Notes: generated from the sequence alone by a model not told the origin. DNA of 64,000 nucleotides from Phoronis australis (GCA_002633005.1 NMRA01000204.1:210564-274563); one strand, 5' to 3'; shown: positions 12,871-24,214, counted from the first letter of the stretch. Program-made: numbers and translations.

Positions 12871-13056
12871 TCAGTCATGTGAATTCTCAGCAAATCGTAG
12901 TAACTGCTCTTTCCGATAATCAGAAACACGTATTCCTCGTTCTTGCAAATATTTCATGGGATCTGGGACTTTTAAAGCGCAAAAATCGGGTGCAGTTTCA
13001 CCAGAGTAGAAAGCGGTGTGACTACCAGGCTGCCATCTTGAATTTCTGTCCACCAA
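12871..13056 (-). CDS. SAP-like N-terminal fragment, host exon or transposon-derived
   Basis: The minus-strand frame ends in KVPDPMKYLQERGIRVS, then DYRKEQLLRFAENSHD and a stop. The pattern of a hydrophobic residue, P, two residues, YL, two residues, RGI, then YRKEQLL resembles the SAP helix-turn-helix fold, in which a short helix is followed by RG and a second helix starting near a KxxL. Similar short domains open several DNA-binding or nuclease-associated proteins in invertebrates. This is family knowledge, not a database match. No in-frame ATG starts it; the ATG of CAAGATGGCAGCC just inside the fragment is in another frame and resembles a YY1 site. The protein stops right after the domain, so it is either a first exon whose splice site I cannot see or a broken copy. 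Confidence 0.35.
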   Translation of the reverse strand: MVDRNSRWQPGSHTAFYSGETAPDFCALKVPDPMKYLQERGIRVSDYRKEQLLRFAENSHD

Positions 13057-13379
13057 ATCTGAGTCGCGTTCAAGCGAGACCCTTTCGTGGCCTCAGTACA
13101 CTAATGGAAGCGCCAATATGAAAGTTTGTCACCACAGCTATCACTTTTCTGAGCAATCCTCTGATCAGGTTCAATGAGGTCAAAGGTCACTCTCAGTGCA
13201 AACATAAAGTTTGAGCTAGACACCAAAGCTTGAGACATATGATCTGTACTTGTAAGCGTTTCGCAATGTAAAACTTTGGAGTTATTTTGTCCACTCATTG
13301 GGTTCATGAAGTGTATGTTAATTTGGAGTTAACTTTTTCAGTGAATTTGTGTTGCCCAATCTCAGCTGGTAAGGGTGTC

Positions 13380-14300
13380 AACATACGGTAAAGTCGCGTG
13401 ATTTTCGGACGGCCCGCCATTTTCGGCCAAGAATAAATATTTCCGAAATGAGTTTTTCATAGTCCACGAAATTCGTACAAGGTCCAAAAACTGTTTTTAA
13501 TGATCTTCGAACTTCGGACAATGTCATAAACGTCGGATTTTTGCCCCGCGACTTTCGGACAAGGAAAATTTTAGAAACGCTAATTTGGGATCGACGCAAC
13601 TCCCGTGTCACTAAAGCGTTCAACGGATGATTACTACTCTATAAGGCTTGAATCTGAGAATTGGTGTAACGGGCTTTGTAATTTTTACCTTGTCTTGACG
13701 ATGTCATGACCGTTACTCGATTGTCTTGCGTTTAGCTTGTGTTTGGCGCTTTAGCTATGGAAAGAGTCACCGAGTCCCGCATGACGAAAATTTCTGATGA
13801 AAATACAAATGGGAAATACACCGAAGGCTGCAGTTTTTCGTTGTAGCGTAACATGTGCTCTGGTTTAATTAGACCGTGTTGTTCGACTTCGGACTGTGAC
13901 ATTGAACTTGCACGCCTGACATCAACTTGCGTGTTTACGAAACGTTTTTATTTTTAAAACGTCCTGGCCTTTGCAAATGCCCTTGTTAGTGGCTAAAATC
14001 TCCGGCGACGTGTCCCGATTTTATTCTTGACGTGATGAGAAATATTTTTTGTTTAGGCCCCCATTCACAATAGGCCACAGCTAAGTCTGTCCGTAGGATA
14101 TCGCGCGTTCAAAGTAGTGTAGATAGTGAACAGCAGCAGCCGAATGAGACGGAGCCAAAGTAAAGCTGGTTAAAAATCAAACATAGTGCAAGGCCCAGCA
14201 CTCAGAAAGGGGCGCGGCGCACACGCAATTGTTACAGAGACATTGCATCCCTGTCCTATGTTGTGTAAGCGCCGGTGTGCTATAACACATATCAAAAACT
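13380..14300. promoter_or_regulatory. CpG-rich stretch, possible promoter region
   Basis: CpG dinucleotides are clearly denser here than in the flanks, with recurring TTCGGAC words at about 13401, 13513, 13554 and 13886. A 29-codon plus-strand ORF (13757-13846) starts in a fair context (GCTATGGA). The SAP-like fragment on the minus strand lies a few hundred bases to the left. A promoter or a young GC-richer insertion are both possible; no TATA box or transcript evidence is visible. Confidence 0.3.
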
Positions 14301-17064
14301 AATGTACATCCACGTAACCACGTTTCATTACCCTTACAAATTGTCTGTTGCTCTCTGATAAGCATCGCAGATGCAAGAATCTCGTACTGTTGTAATGCTC
14401 CAGAAAGGGTCAACTGGTTGATGGCTCATTAAATTTCCAAAATATTATTTTTCGGTTTTAAAGAGACGTTTTCCAACTTTAGAACTCAGGCAAGATACCA
14501 ACCACTTGCAGGTGTTACCTTCCTAAGCGTTTCACTCATCCAATTACATCTAAGGCCAATGCACCGGAAAGTGTTAAGTTTTCAAAATATTATTTTTCCA
14601 ACTTTTTCAAAGAGTATGAGTGACAGGATGCACCATCAGTACACGTACTAAGGGTGTTAAAACAATAATTGTATATTGCTTGTCACGCGCACAGTCTGTT
14701 TTTGCTATGGTAACGACCTTCTAGTTTCAATTGTGTTGAATCTTATGGGAAATCTCAAATTAAATATGCTGTTAATGTTGGCACACCTCAATTTGCAGAT
14801 TGAATTTGATGGAAAAATTGTCAGTTACCGTATTCAGCTAAAGTTCTGTTTTCTACTGAACCGTATAGCCACGCTGGTTCTAAAAGCATGACGCCTTTTT
14901 CAGCAGTTTTGCTGAATTGACTTCTTTGTGGTAATTAAGACTCGTTAGGTATTTCGTGATTATACCTCGAAGCAGTGAAATTAAAGTAGATTGAAGTAAG
15001 CGTCTTTTGTTCTCATGCACTTATTGTATCTGTTGGTAACCAACTAAAACTGCACCAGTCCAATGTCCTTCCTAAATATTTATTTTGTTCTATTTAAAAA
15101 AACTGCTGTTTACCCTGTTGAACTATCTCGAAAATGAAAATCAAACTTTTGATGCCTGTACTCTCCTCAAATCTGTCACATAATATTCTTCACTGTAATA
15201 GGATTCCATTTCCGTTATTAACTCAATCCACGGGCAATGCATGCACGCGCCATTTTCAAATTCCGTTGCTTTAGGGTTGGCTAACTCAAATAAAGCGTGA
15301 AATTTTTCTTGTGTTGTTGATGGTTTCAATTTTCTTTTGGGGACAGAAACAGAAATGTATCGTGATGGTGAGAAATGTTCTGTTGCCAGTTTTATGTAAG
15401 TAAACAGCATGATTGGATTTTTGTTTCTTAGCCAGTTTAACTAGTGAGTAAAATGCAGATTTCTCCTTGACACAAATATGGTGTATTAACTAAAAGGTTT
15501 ACAATGCAGTACACCAAGGGCACATTACTAAAACATAAACTGTGATTATTAAGCATGCATCTTGCCTAGCCTACCATTTACCTGAGTGTATAGATCAGTC
15601 ATCAGAGTTCACACTCTGTGAATGAAATTACCTGTCACTTGGCCAGTAAATATCCACTTGATTAGTAGCAGGATAAGCCGTGAATAAGATTCCAAGCTAT
15701 GGACAGTCTGTTAGTATTCCATGGATTTTGTGCAGGATTTGAAAAGTTGAGTATTGGATTTCACAGGATTCAACAAACATCAAACAAAGCAAAATGAAGA
15801 GACATGCTTCAATTGTTTCAGAGCTGTCAGAAAATTTATTGATTTTTATCCACAACAAACGGATTTCGCACTAACTGAGCTTATTTTAATTCGCTAGCAG
15901 GCATCATTGATGGACGATTTCTTGTCTGTTGACATCAGGTAAGACCCATTGACTCTTCCTCCGTTTTTGGTAGTAATCAAAGGTTTTTATCTGTAAAAAC
16001 TGTCCTGATGCTTTTGCCTCATATGATGTTTGAAACTGGATATTGCGCTGGCTTTTGACTAACTGGTGTTTAGTGTATTAAAATCAGTGATGTCACACAG
16101 ACTTGGATAGCATCCCTTGAGTTTTTGTCACTACTGAAATGATTTCTGAATAATTGGAATATTGCGCTATAATGTGTTTATGAATATGAGAACGAACAAC
16201 TTGAAATACGCAAACAAACCCATGTTAAAGCTACATTTTGCCTTCAAAATCAAATTCGGCCTTTTTCCCCTCATAAATTTTGTCTCGTAGTAGTTCTTAA
16301 CACGATAAGATTCCATTTCCGTGATTCATTGGTGTTAATGGGCAACCTTCAAATTACAGTATCGGCAATCAGGTGCACGAACACGTCGCCTGTGACTTGA
16401 TATTGCCTACACAGTTGACAATAATGCTAGAATATAGTGATTTGATTGAGCTTTAGGTGACAATTGTGAGACTTCCCATGGTCTAATCTTTGTTCTTGAA
16501 TTATTTTTGACATTTTTCATTCTACCTTTACTACAATGTCACGTAGGTTTTTATTGTGTTCGACCATTTTATGGTTCTCTCAAAGAACTGTCATATAGTT
16601 CAACTTTGAACTTGATTACTCCTAAATTTCAGCCTCTAAGTCGAGTAACTAAAAATTTCGATTTCAGACTCAAACTGTTACCCTTAATATAGGGGTCATC
16701 GAGTAAAACTAGGATTAGACAGTTATCGTATTGTAAGCCATTCTGTATTCAAGCATAAATAATAGACTCTCACTTGTTAATTAAGACAGAAAATGCCAGA
16801 ATAATTTTGAGTTCGATCTGGAGTAAAAATGTTAGACTGCGGCTCTAGGTTTGAACGTCAGTGAAGTATTACAACTTCAAGAAAAAATTGTGTAACGTAA
16901 TTTGAAATGACATCATAGCAGTCAGTATTGTGTTTTTAAAATATCCCTTAAATATTGGCTTTTAACTCAATACTCTGTCCAAATCGTATAATAAGATGGT
17001 TTAGTGTTTGTAAAATACATATGTAACCTGTGATAATGTTTCGAACTTATTGATCAGGCGTAGG
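14301..17064. other. Unannotated stretch with two repeat fragments
   Basis: The phrase GGATTCCATTTCCGTTATTA near 15200 recurs in diverged form near 16307 (AGATTCCATTTCCGTGATT) and near 38958 (AGATTCCGTTTCCATTATTA), which points to a small unnamed dispersed repeat. The minus-strand frame at 15141-15410 (89 codons) overlaps the first copy and has no recognised domain. Nothing else could be identified. Confidence 0.45.
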
Positions 17065-17186
17065 TTCAGTAACACTAGGACTTGGCTACAATCTAGCCAA
17101 AGTCACGTGTTTTCATTTAAAATACACGGCAGTATCTCACATAATGTCGCAGTCTTGCTTTTCAGCAAAGTCCTAGCGTTACTGAA
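17065..17186. mobile_element. Short MITE with 23-base inverted ends (122 bases)
   Basis: The left end TTCAGTAACACTAGGACTT (17065 on) and right end AAGTCCTAGCGTTACTGAA (ending 17186) are inverted repeats matching at 21 of 23 positions. The interior (CAAAGTCACGTGTTTT, GTATCTCACATAATGTC) is shared with 31906-32024. No coding capacity. No clear target duplication was found, so the superfamily is open. Confidence 0.65.
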
Positions 17187-17689
17187 TGAGAAGCAGGTCA
17201 GGGGCATTCCCTACGCATATGTTGTTCCTCTGAATTCCACTGAGAATAGGTGATGAGTGAAAGCTTATGAGACCATTGACTTTTTGAAGGCATTTTTATA
17301 CACCTACACAGGTATCAGTATAGTTCAGTAGTAGCCCTTCGTTTACACAAACTTCGTTAAAGACACGACTAGACTTTTTGTTAGTGAGCTTGATACTGGT
17401 ATGTTCGTATTTTCGGAACAGTCTCCTTTCTTCTGGTGTGCAGGTACGAAGTAAAAGACCGTGAGACATAACAAACAAACAAATAAAAACAGTAGCTATA
17501 TTTCGTGACTTCATGTCACGTCATCATGAAATGAGTGGAATGAACATATACAGAGCGAAATACGCGTGACAGCGGGAAGAGGGGCATACAAGCAGAGAGT
17601 GTGAATGTGACACACAGTGGGAAGCCTGCAACCCTATCGAAACAGAGCCAGCCTGCGATACACATAGGTATTATGTAATCACTTGTGAC

Positions 17690-18250
17690 AGTCATCTCCG
17701 GAGTTTGCGGCTGTGTCTTCTAAACCCCTTCTAGAATCTTTATGAAATCTGGCAAATTTACTCCTATGAATGCCGGGCAACAATTGTCAACCACATTCGG
17801 ATGGAGTGGACTACCCCCTATTGGCAATTTTCTTTTTTACATTTGTCGCTGTATCCTTCGACAACAAATTTCCATTTTCTATTATAAGGAGGTGATGACG
17901 CCTTCTTATTTTCAGAAGGATTCGATGTATTGTTGTCATTTTTGTAATTCTTTGGTGTCCTCTCTATCCCTCAAATCAGGATTATCATGAAAATTTTCAT
18001 AGGTGCTGAGAAAATCTAACTGATAACGATGATCTTCATGGAGGTCCCCTCCCTATTACCATTTATGCTTGTGTCTCAAAACCTCCCAAGTTCCTTGATA
18101 GATCCTCATGAAATTTGTTATTTGTTCCTATTGAGGAGAGTGCAACTGATTTGGATTTTTGTGAGCATAACTGACTTGCTTTGCTTTCTTTAGGGGCTAT
18201 TATAAGTTTACTAGTATTGCTCCCTCTAGTGGGAATCTTCCCTCATATCT
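17690..18250 (+). repeat. Modular repeat family, copy 4
   Basis: CATCTCCGGAGTTTGCGGCTG, then AACCCCTTCTAGAATCTTTA, GAAATCTGGCAAATTTACTCC, CTACCCCCTATTGGCAATTT, a second module with GGAGGTGATGACGCC and GAAGGATTCGATGTATT, a third with AAGTTCCTTGATAGATCC and GAAATTTGTTATTTGTTCC, and CTCCCTCTAGTGGGAA near 18220. The head is partly preserved; no tail was recognised. Confidence 0.75.
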
Positions 18251-19249
18251 GTACTGTATGCAATGTAAACTGGTGGCATATCAACTCTCTGAAATAACTC
18301 TTATAATTCAATTTAGAATATTTTACTTCTTAGTATCAAAGATGCATTACAACAGTCATTTTTTAATAAAATGAAACGTTTGAATAAGAGTGCCGAGAAA
18401 TCTGATGTAGTGAGCAAGTTCCACTCGCAGTTTCACGTTTCCAGTTATTTTTATTAATGAAAATTGAAAAAAGGCTCATAATACCTTTCAGAGAAAGTAT
18501 GTTATACCACACTGACCAAAAACCCTTTCATGAAAGATAAAATTGCCAGCTCCCAGACGGAGTCTAAACTCTCACCTCAGATTGCTATCTTAGTCTAGAA
18601 TTGCAATTGTCAACACTCCACTATGTTATTGCTGAACACAGAACTTAACTGGCAGGTTGTCCTGTATTGTAAAACATTAGAAGCTTCGGACTCCAATGAT
18701 TGTCAAAATTGATTTTTTGCCCGTTTTCACTAAAAACTTCTAACATTGTTATGATGGACCATTATAAACTCTGATTTACTGTGTGCCCGCATGGAGTCTG
18801 GGGCAGCTATGGTATATTAGCTTAAAATTATAGCTATCAGTTTTGTGGGATTTTTATCCCTTGGTACTTATTGTCCATTCCAATTTGATAATCCACATTG
18901 GTGTCGAATGACCCAGGTGGGCTGTCTATACCCCTGAAAATCATCGGAAATGTTGTGAAACACAAACTTAGGATATAAAGCAAATGCAGCTCATTTTTAA
19001 TCATTGTATATTCAAACACTAAAGTGACAACACGGACACATCAGCAATTATAACATAATGGGTGTTCTGTTTGATATCAAGTTATTAGTAACCAGTTTTA
19101 ATCCAAAAGCTAATTAAAGACTAGCATTTACAAGTTGAATTGTTCAGCATTGCATATGTTGCAGATGAGATAGTATTAGTGAGTGAAGGAATCATGTATT
19201 CTTTAGCTTTTAAAGAGTTTTTCGTGTTTTTTGTGTTTTCAAAATCCAG
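18251..19249. other. Unannotated stretch
   Basis: No repeat, inverted ends or domain-bearing frame recognised. It precedes the candidate terminal exon at 19250. Confidence 0.45.
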
Positions 19250-19361
19250 CGATTGTGTAACAGAACAAGGCATGAATTGTGCTGTTATTGTGGCTCCTTA
19301 TGGCCATTTAATTCCTGTTACTGCATTTCTTGAACCATTTAGTGCACTGTGTGATAGATGA
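19250..19361 (+). CDS. Possible last exon of a host gene, unidentified
   Basis: A pyrimidine-rich stretch (TTTTTCGTGTTTTTTGTG) leads into CCAG at 19246-19249. From 19250 the plus strand is open to a TGA at 19359-19361, giving a peptide ending MNCAVIVAPYGHLIPV, then TAFLEPFSALCDR. About 100 bases further lies AATAAA (19458-19463) followed by a GT-rich TGACTGTGCTTTAATTT. Acceptor, open frame, short 3' untranslated region and poly(A) signal are in the right order for a terminal exon. No upstream exon was found and the peptide matches no family known to me. It could also be a processed remnant. Confidence 0.3.
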
Positions 19362-19457
19362 TGAACTTTTATTTGAAGTTTCTCAGCAAAATTTAACATT
19401 TATCACTTCATGTGTGACCTCTATGATATTGTATAAATGTCTTGAACTACTCCAGTA

Positions 19458-19463
19458 AATAAA
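19458..19463 (+). terminator. Candidate poly(A) signal AATAAA
   Basis: Canonical AATAAA with a CA some 20 bases downstream (CAGGCATGA) and a T/G-rich element after it. It sits 96 bases after the stop codon of the candidate terminal exon. Isolated AATAAA words are common in AT-rich DNA, so the spacing is the only support. Confidence 0.3.
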
Positions 19464-19813
19464 CAAGCCGGTTGCAACAGGCATGACTGTGCTTTAATTT
19501 CACTGCTCGTACTCAGCAAGTCTGCTACGCTGTTTGAGGAATTTTTCAAATGTTATTAAGTTTTTGTTAGCTATGACAGTTTTCCCCGTAAGTGTTTCAC
19601 TTCCAAAGCATTCTTTTCTAATGCTGTGGTATTAAGTGAAACACGGACCGACATGGTGTCCTGGTGTTTCATTTTCCATCCAGCATTTCGGCCAGCATGA
19701 TTCTGTTGCTTGACCTGTTGTTTACTTAATATGTTTTTGCAGGTTACATTAATCGGTTATCACCTGCATAATATCAACTACAGTTGACACCTTGTCAGAC
19801 CTAAAAGCTTGGT

Positions 19814-19832
19814 TAAGTAAGTAAGTAAGTAA
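19814..19832 (-). repeat. (TTAC)n 3' tail of the LINE
   Basis: TAAG repeated four and a half times on the plus strand, i.e. TTAC units at the 3' end of the minus-strand LINE. It supports orientation and the 3' boundary. Confidence 0.75.
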
Positions 19833-20012
19833 TTTTTTATTGTAGTGACATGTGATTCAAATGAATTTAAACAATGAATACGTTACAAAGACTAGGAACA
19901 CCCAGCCCTCCACGGGGCTTATAAGTCACTTTAGATACATGATACAAAAAAGAAAAGACAAGTGTACGCGCATTGCAAGAGGACCAGAAAGAGAAGGCCG
20001 AGATAAAAGTGA

Positions 20013-20881
20013 TCATAAATGAATATAATTTTTCCTTACTTCAAAAGTATTTTTGATGAAAACTGAAGTTTTCCTAATAACATCTTTTTGCATGATTGTG
20101 ATTAATTTACTTTCACAGCTTTCTGCACGGAAACGTGGATATTTAATCTCAACTTGACAATAAAAGGTGTTTCTGGCATCTAAGAATAACGGACACTCAA
20201 ACAGAAAATGTAGTTCAGTTTCGACCTGACCAGTGTGACAAAGACAGCAAATTCTGTCATCAAAATCTAGAGAACGAAAACGCCCAACCTCAACCAATAG
20301 CTGTAGGGTTCCGGTTCTAATTTGAGCAAGAATTGACCTACTAGGCCGAGTTAAGTCTAGATGCACGTAAGGCTCAACTTCAAAGACATTCTTCATCAAA
20401 ACATAGGTTCTTAACTTTGGTTTCGAACGGCTTTCAAACAACCACCTATCACAGGCTAAATCATGTAAAATATTCTTACAGTGAGACAGATTACCTGAAC
20501 GTAAGTTATGAAAACAATCCGAAATCCCTAATTCTTCAAAAATGCTCAAGACTTCAGAAGACCAATTATTAGTACAAGTAGTGTAGTCCCACCAAAATAT
20601 TCGGTATGTTAGTCTATCATCCTCGAAATTAATAATACGATTCCACATTCTCAAAAGCTCAATTTTCCGCCTAACACTGGGGAATTCCCACCCCATGTCA
20701 CCCATAACAGGATGATTAGGAGCGAATTTGTGAACACCCAAGAAAAATCGCGCGGCTCTATTCTGAATGACATCATAATCCTGTAGACTAGAGCCGCCTC
20801 AGACACCTACGCAATAATCTCTAACAGGCACAACACGAGCATTGAATAATGTAGTGAACGTTCTGTACCTCATATTTTTAT
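20013..20881 (-). pseudogene. LINE reverse transcriptase C-terminal region with CCHC-like finger, broken
   Basis: The open part is 242 codons (20741-20013). It continues upstream in the same frame through QNRAARFFLGVHKFAPN and RVVPVRDYCVGV, interrupted by one TGA where related proteins usually have the W of a GVWG-like motif. Visible landmarks in the 242-residue part are the GDMGW motif (residues 14-18), WNRI (33-36), a basic SLFAQFR-like block (SILAQIRTGTLQLLVEVGRF, 136-155) and C165-x2-C168, H178, C183 in an ETELHFLFECPLF context. These are typical of the region after the RT palm in invertebrate CR1/RTE-like LINEs. The product would lack polymerase active-site residues. Confidence 0.8.
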
Positions 20882-20882
20882 N
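20882..20882. other. Single-n contig join inside the LINE
   Basis: One ambiguous base where the reverse transcriptase frame changes and the whole palm domain is absent. The other two single-n positions are also structural junctions, so this is best read as an assembly join across a collapsed repeat. Confidence 0.7.
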
Positions 20883-21060
20883 ACGCGCGGGTCCTTCTCT
20901 GACCCCTTTGGGATAGGCATAATAACGGATTTAGCCCATAAACTAGGAACCATAGCGTAACGAAAAACCATTTGGAACAAATAAGTCAAAAGGTCAATAG
21001 CGTTATCATTTTTACATACTTCATAACAAATATAAGTAAGACTTAAATGAGTTTCCCACC
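20883..21060 (-). pseudogene. LINE reverse transcriptase N-terminal segment (broken)
   Basis: The minus-strand peptide reads YEVCKNDNAIDLLTYLFQ, then VFRYAMVPSLWAKSVIMPIP and KGSEKDPR, ending at the n. It matches the first RT motifs: a hydrophobic helix, VPxxWxxxxIxPIxK and KDPR. The conserved Y-R-G-I block, the FADD-box palm motif and the rest of the core should follow but are absent because the sequence jumps at 20882 to the thumb. The family appears to be the same as that of the downstream C-terminal part. Confidence 0.75.
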
Positions 21061-21385
21061 TCACCACCTTTTTTGTTCTTCTACAGTCACTTCTGTTAGT
21101 CCAAGATGTTTTCAAAAATTTTAATGACCAATCCCTTATTCCTAAACGGCAGGAGGCAGAAGGTACTGGCAATTTTGGTTCAGGTCCTTGAAATTCAAGT
21201 TCTGAATCAAGTTTGACTAATTAATCAGCTGCCTCATTACGCTGAATGTCACGGCGTCCAGGCCTCCAGGCCACTGTGATACAATTAGGTGTTCCTAAAT
21301 TATTTACGTGATACATTGCTGAACAATGTGTGACTTCAAAAATTGTTTTTAAGGCTTTAATAGCTGCCTGCAATTGACAGCGTTT
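21061..21385 (-). pseudogene. RNase H-like C-terminal half, LINE-derived
   Basis: The minus frame reads LQAAIKALKTIF, then ITVAWRPGRRDIQRNEAAD, a stop, LVKLDSELEFQGPEPKLPVP, and DWSLKFLKTSW followed by CRRTKKVV. WxPGxxDIxxNExAD is the C-terminal signature of RNase H domains in I/Jockey-like LINEs (usually WVPGHxDIxGNExAD); here H is replaced by R and the frame has an in-phase stop. The N-terminal half with the YTDG motif is not seen in frame. It runs straight into the RT lip on the same strand. Confidence 0.65.
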
Positions 21386-21800
21386 TTCCGTTCAGTGACT
21401 TTACCAGAGGTAAAGGATTGTGAGGGCGTGATAACATCTAGCTTCTTTGTTAACTGCCAAGCACCGTCAGTCTTTTGTCTGGTATGACAACAGGCAGGCC
21501 AATTATCTACCAGGCTTATTACAGACCACATGTGAACAGGACCAAACCCAGAGCGAATTGGTAAATTTGGAAAGAATAGATTGCTTTAACTTCAGTTGTA
21601 ATTGGGCAATTTTGGCAATTCAAAAATTAAACATGAACACCTCTTGAAGATTTCATAAATGCTATTGGTTTATGTTCAAATATGTTATAACATAACTTTT
21701 ATTTTAGGAGCCCTGCTGAAGTCAGGGTAGATGGGATCTTATTGGAGATTAGACCAATTATCGAACAAAAGAGAGCTGGCCCTTCAGCCATAAATGCCAG
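21376..21800. repeat. Unnamed dispersed repeat, copy B
   Basis: Homologous to 5469-5855 (see copy A). It starts where the LINE RNase H fragment fades out and has the same conserved blocks in the same order, with small indels such as an extra GACAACAGGCAGGCC near 21486. The plus-strand frame at 21447-21647 retains the TTCEQDQTQSELVNLERI core shared with copy A. Confidence 0.75.
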
Positions 21801-24214
21801 AATACAAAATGAGAGCAACGGGGAAAACGCCGTAATGGACTATCTGACAGGATAGCTGCAGATGTATTTTGAATTCCCTTTTCGAGCATTTATTCTGCAA
21901 CTATAGAAACTACAAAGGCCTCTGCTTGGGAAACAGATAAAGAGATTTTGCAGTAAGGCGGTATATCAGTCGGGTATTCAATACGAAAACCTGCACCAAC
22001 CTGTTCATTTATTTTTAACCATCATGATGTGCTTTGATGGCAGCTTACACCAATTTCCTTTTATATTCTATAGCACCATTTCTGTTTAGAATAACACATC
22101 CCACAGGAAACTAGAACGCACACTCCTCACATAGATATCGGTAATAGGCGTATCCATTGTTCACTGTGTTTTTCTTATAATAAAGATAATGGTAAGCATT
22201 TATTGGTAACCAGCTGATGTGCTCCCAAGGTACAATATCCGTTCGACCCGATTTCTTACATCCAACAAGTATGCAACAAAGTAAAACAATGGTAGTGTTC
22301 CATAGGCGATAACCATGCGAGGCGCTTACGCCCGTCGCCTGAATGGCACACGTTAAGCAATAGCTTGCGGCAACTTCCATACGACATCATTTGGCATGGG
22401 ATTCAGTGAGTTCGCATGCACAGCAATACAAGTGCATTTCTAGCACTGTTAAACATATCAAAGCTGTAAGGTTCACTTGTTTCAGTTGTATCAAAATATT
22501 TAAGGCAGTATTAATCAGACAGCACTAAATACTGTTGCCAAAAGAATTATTCTGAAATGTCACTTAAGGTTATGATACGGACCTGATTGACATATCTGTA
22601 TATTTAGCTAAATATTTAGAAAAGTATAGATTTTAACTTTATGTTAATAAAGGTATGTATTTCTGAAGGAAATCTGTAGACTTTGGTTTTTCTCAGTGAC
22701 CATTTTCCTTTTAGTAAAATTTAGCTAAAACAAAGGTGTATTGATAGCAAAACAACAGTATCAATAACATGATCAAATTTGATTTGATATGAATGTTCAA
22801 GATGAGATCTTAAAAATGCTATTGCAGTTTTCTACAATATTATTTCGTTTTCCTCCGATGTAGATTTGAAGTTTTTTGCGAAGTCGTGACAGCCACTCAT
22901 ACAAAAGCGGAACACTTTAATAGCAATTCCTTGCAGCATTTCAGAGAACATTGTATAAAGGGTCATGGTAACTGACAATCCCAGCTGTTTCTGAAATGTG
23001 ACATTCTGAAGTTAGCCAAATTTGGACATAGTTTCTAGAGTCCTACATAACCTTGAAGTGGCGATAAACGGTCTTCCAGCACCAAAAAACGGACACCCAA
23101 GGTTGTGCCACTGGTATGAAATTATTCCTTTGTCAACTGAAGATGATTTCAGGGCTTTGAAAGAGCTGACAGTTTGCCATTGCTCGAGTCCAAGCTCTAC
23201 AAGAATGCTTGTCACAGTGTGTCATTTTGTATGTGCTGGGCATGGTCTCAACTGACAAGCTGTTCTTTGCAAAAGCAAAAATCGCATGTCATGTGAGTAG
23301 GGAACAAGTTGAAGCTAAGTTCCCATGAGGTAGGAGTTGTAAATTAAAAGTTTGCTTCTTGGTGCTGATACTGAGCCCCAGGTCATATATTTTGAAATTA
23401 CCGAGCCTGTTTTCAGAAAATGTGCCTGCTTATACATGGATTGAGGACCAATAAGTTACCTTGTAGATAAGCCATAACATGTACATTTTGGAATAAACTG
23501 TTTCTCATAAAGCCAGTTATTTTTTGTTTGGCTCTCAATGACACTGCCTGTGTTGAAAACTAAGCAACTGAGATTTTAATTACAACTCTGAAAGTATGCC
23601 CTTGAGCCTATGTTGGAAACTTCCCTATTTTGGCCAATGGGAGTTTATTTTGGTGCCAATGTTTGTGGAAATCTGAGTAGAATTTACATAAATTAGATTT
23701 AACTAGATCAACAAATTTTATTTGTGTGAATCGAAATCTGACTTTTCTGCAGGGACTGGTGAATGAACTAGAACATTCTTACAATGGAATGTTTTGAGAA
23801 TTGTCAGTGAAGATCTGTGCCATCCGGAGCACCTCAGTATTAACGTCAGCCTCAAGTTATCCCTCGGAGGTGGTTCATATATATATGCAGATGTGTGAAC
23901 TTCAATCATTATGGGAAATAATGCTACTTTCACAATGAGTAATGCGAGAGAAGGCGATGGGATTTCCCATGTGTTAAAAGCCCGGATTGGCTCCAAAAAT
24001 GAGTAGGGGTCTGCTACTTGAATGTCAAAATCCAGACTGATGCAATACCCTTGGCAGATGACAAAATACCAAACCTGAGACAACGCTAAATGATGAAAGG
24101 CTCTCCCTGCGACAATACCAAGACTAAAATACCTAACCGAGACCATTACTTTTCGCTGTCAACACCTTTTTAACAGAGTGTTTTTGACAGCAAAAACCAT
24201 AGAAGTTCGGGTTG
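21801..24214. other. Unannotated stretch
   Basis: A fragment of the tail-like repeat lies near 23010-23060 (GCCAAATTTGGACATAG, GTCCTACATAACCTTGAAG). The minus frames at 22111-22380 and 23718-24146 (142 codons) are the longest; neither shows a recognisable domain. Confidence 0.45.

Larger units (their letters stand above)
19814..21385 (-). mobile_element. Non-LTR retrotransposon (LINE) remnant, chimeric
   Basis: Reading on the minus strand: an RNase H C-terminal piece (21385-21065), the N-terminal lip of a reverse transcriptase (about 21060-20883), a single-n join at 20882, the RT thumb/C-terminal region with a CCHC-like finger (20880-20013), a short 3' untranslated region, and a TTAC-type microsatellite tail (19832-19814). 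Tails of this kind mark the 3' end of several LINE clades. The catalytic palm of the RT is missing at the n. RNase H before RT is the reverse of the usual EN-RT-RNase H order, so either two LINEs were joined or the region was rearranged. Confidence 0.8.

Noticed and set aside
22111-22380. 89-codon minus frame with a hydrophobic segment and cysteines, like a small membrane protein
   Set aside because: Only composition supports it; no homologous family recognised and no gene context.
23718-24146. 142-codon minus-strand open frame
   Set aside because: No domain, start context, splice signal or codon-use support; a frame of this length can arise by chance in 64 kb.
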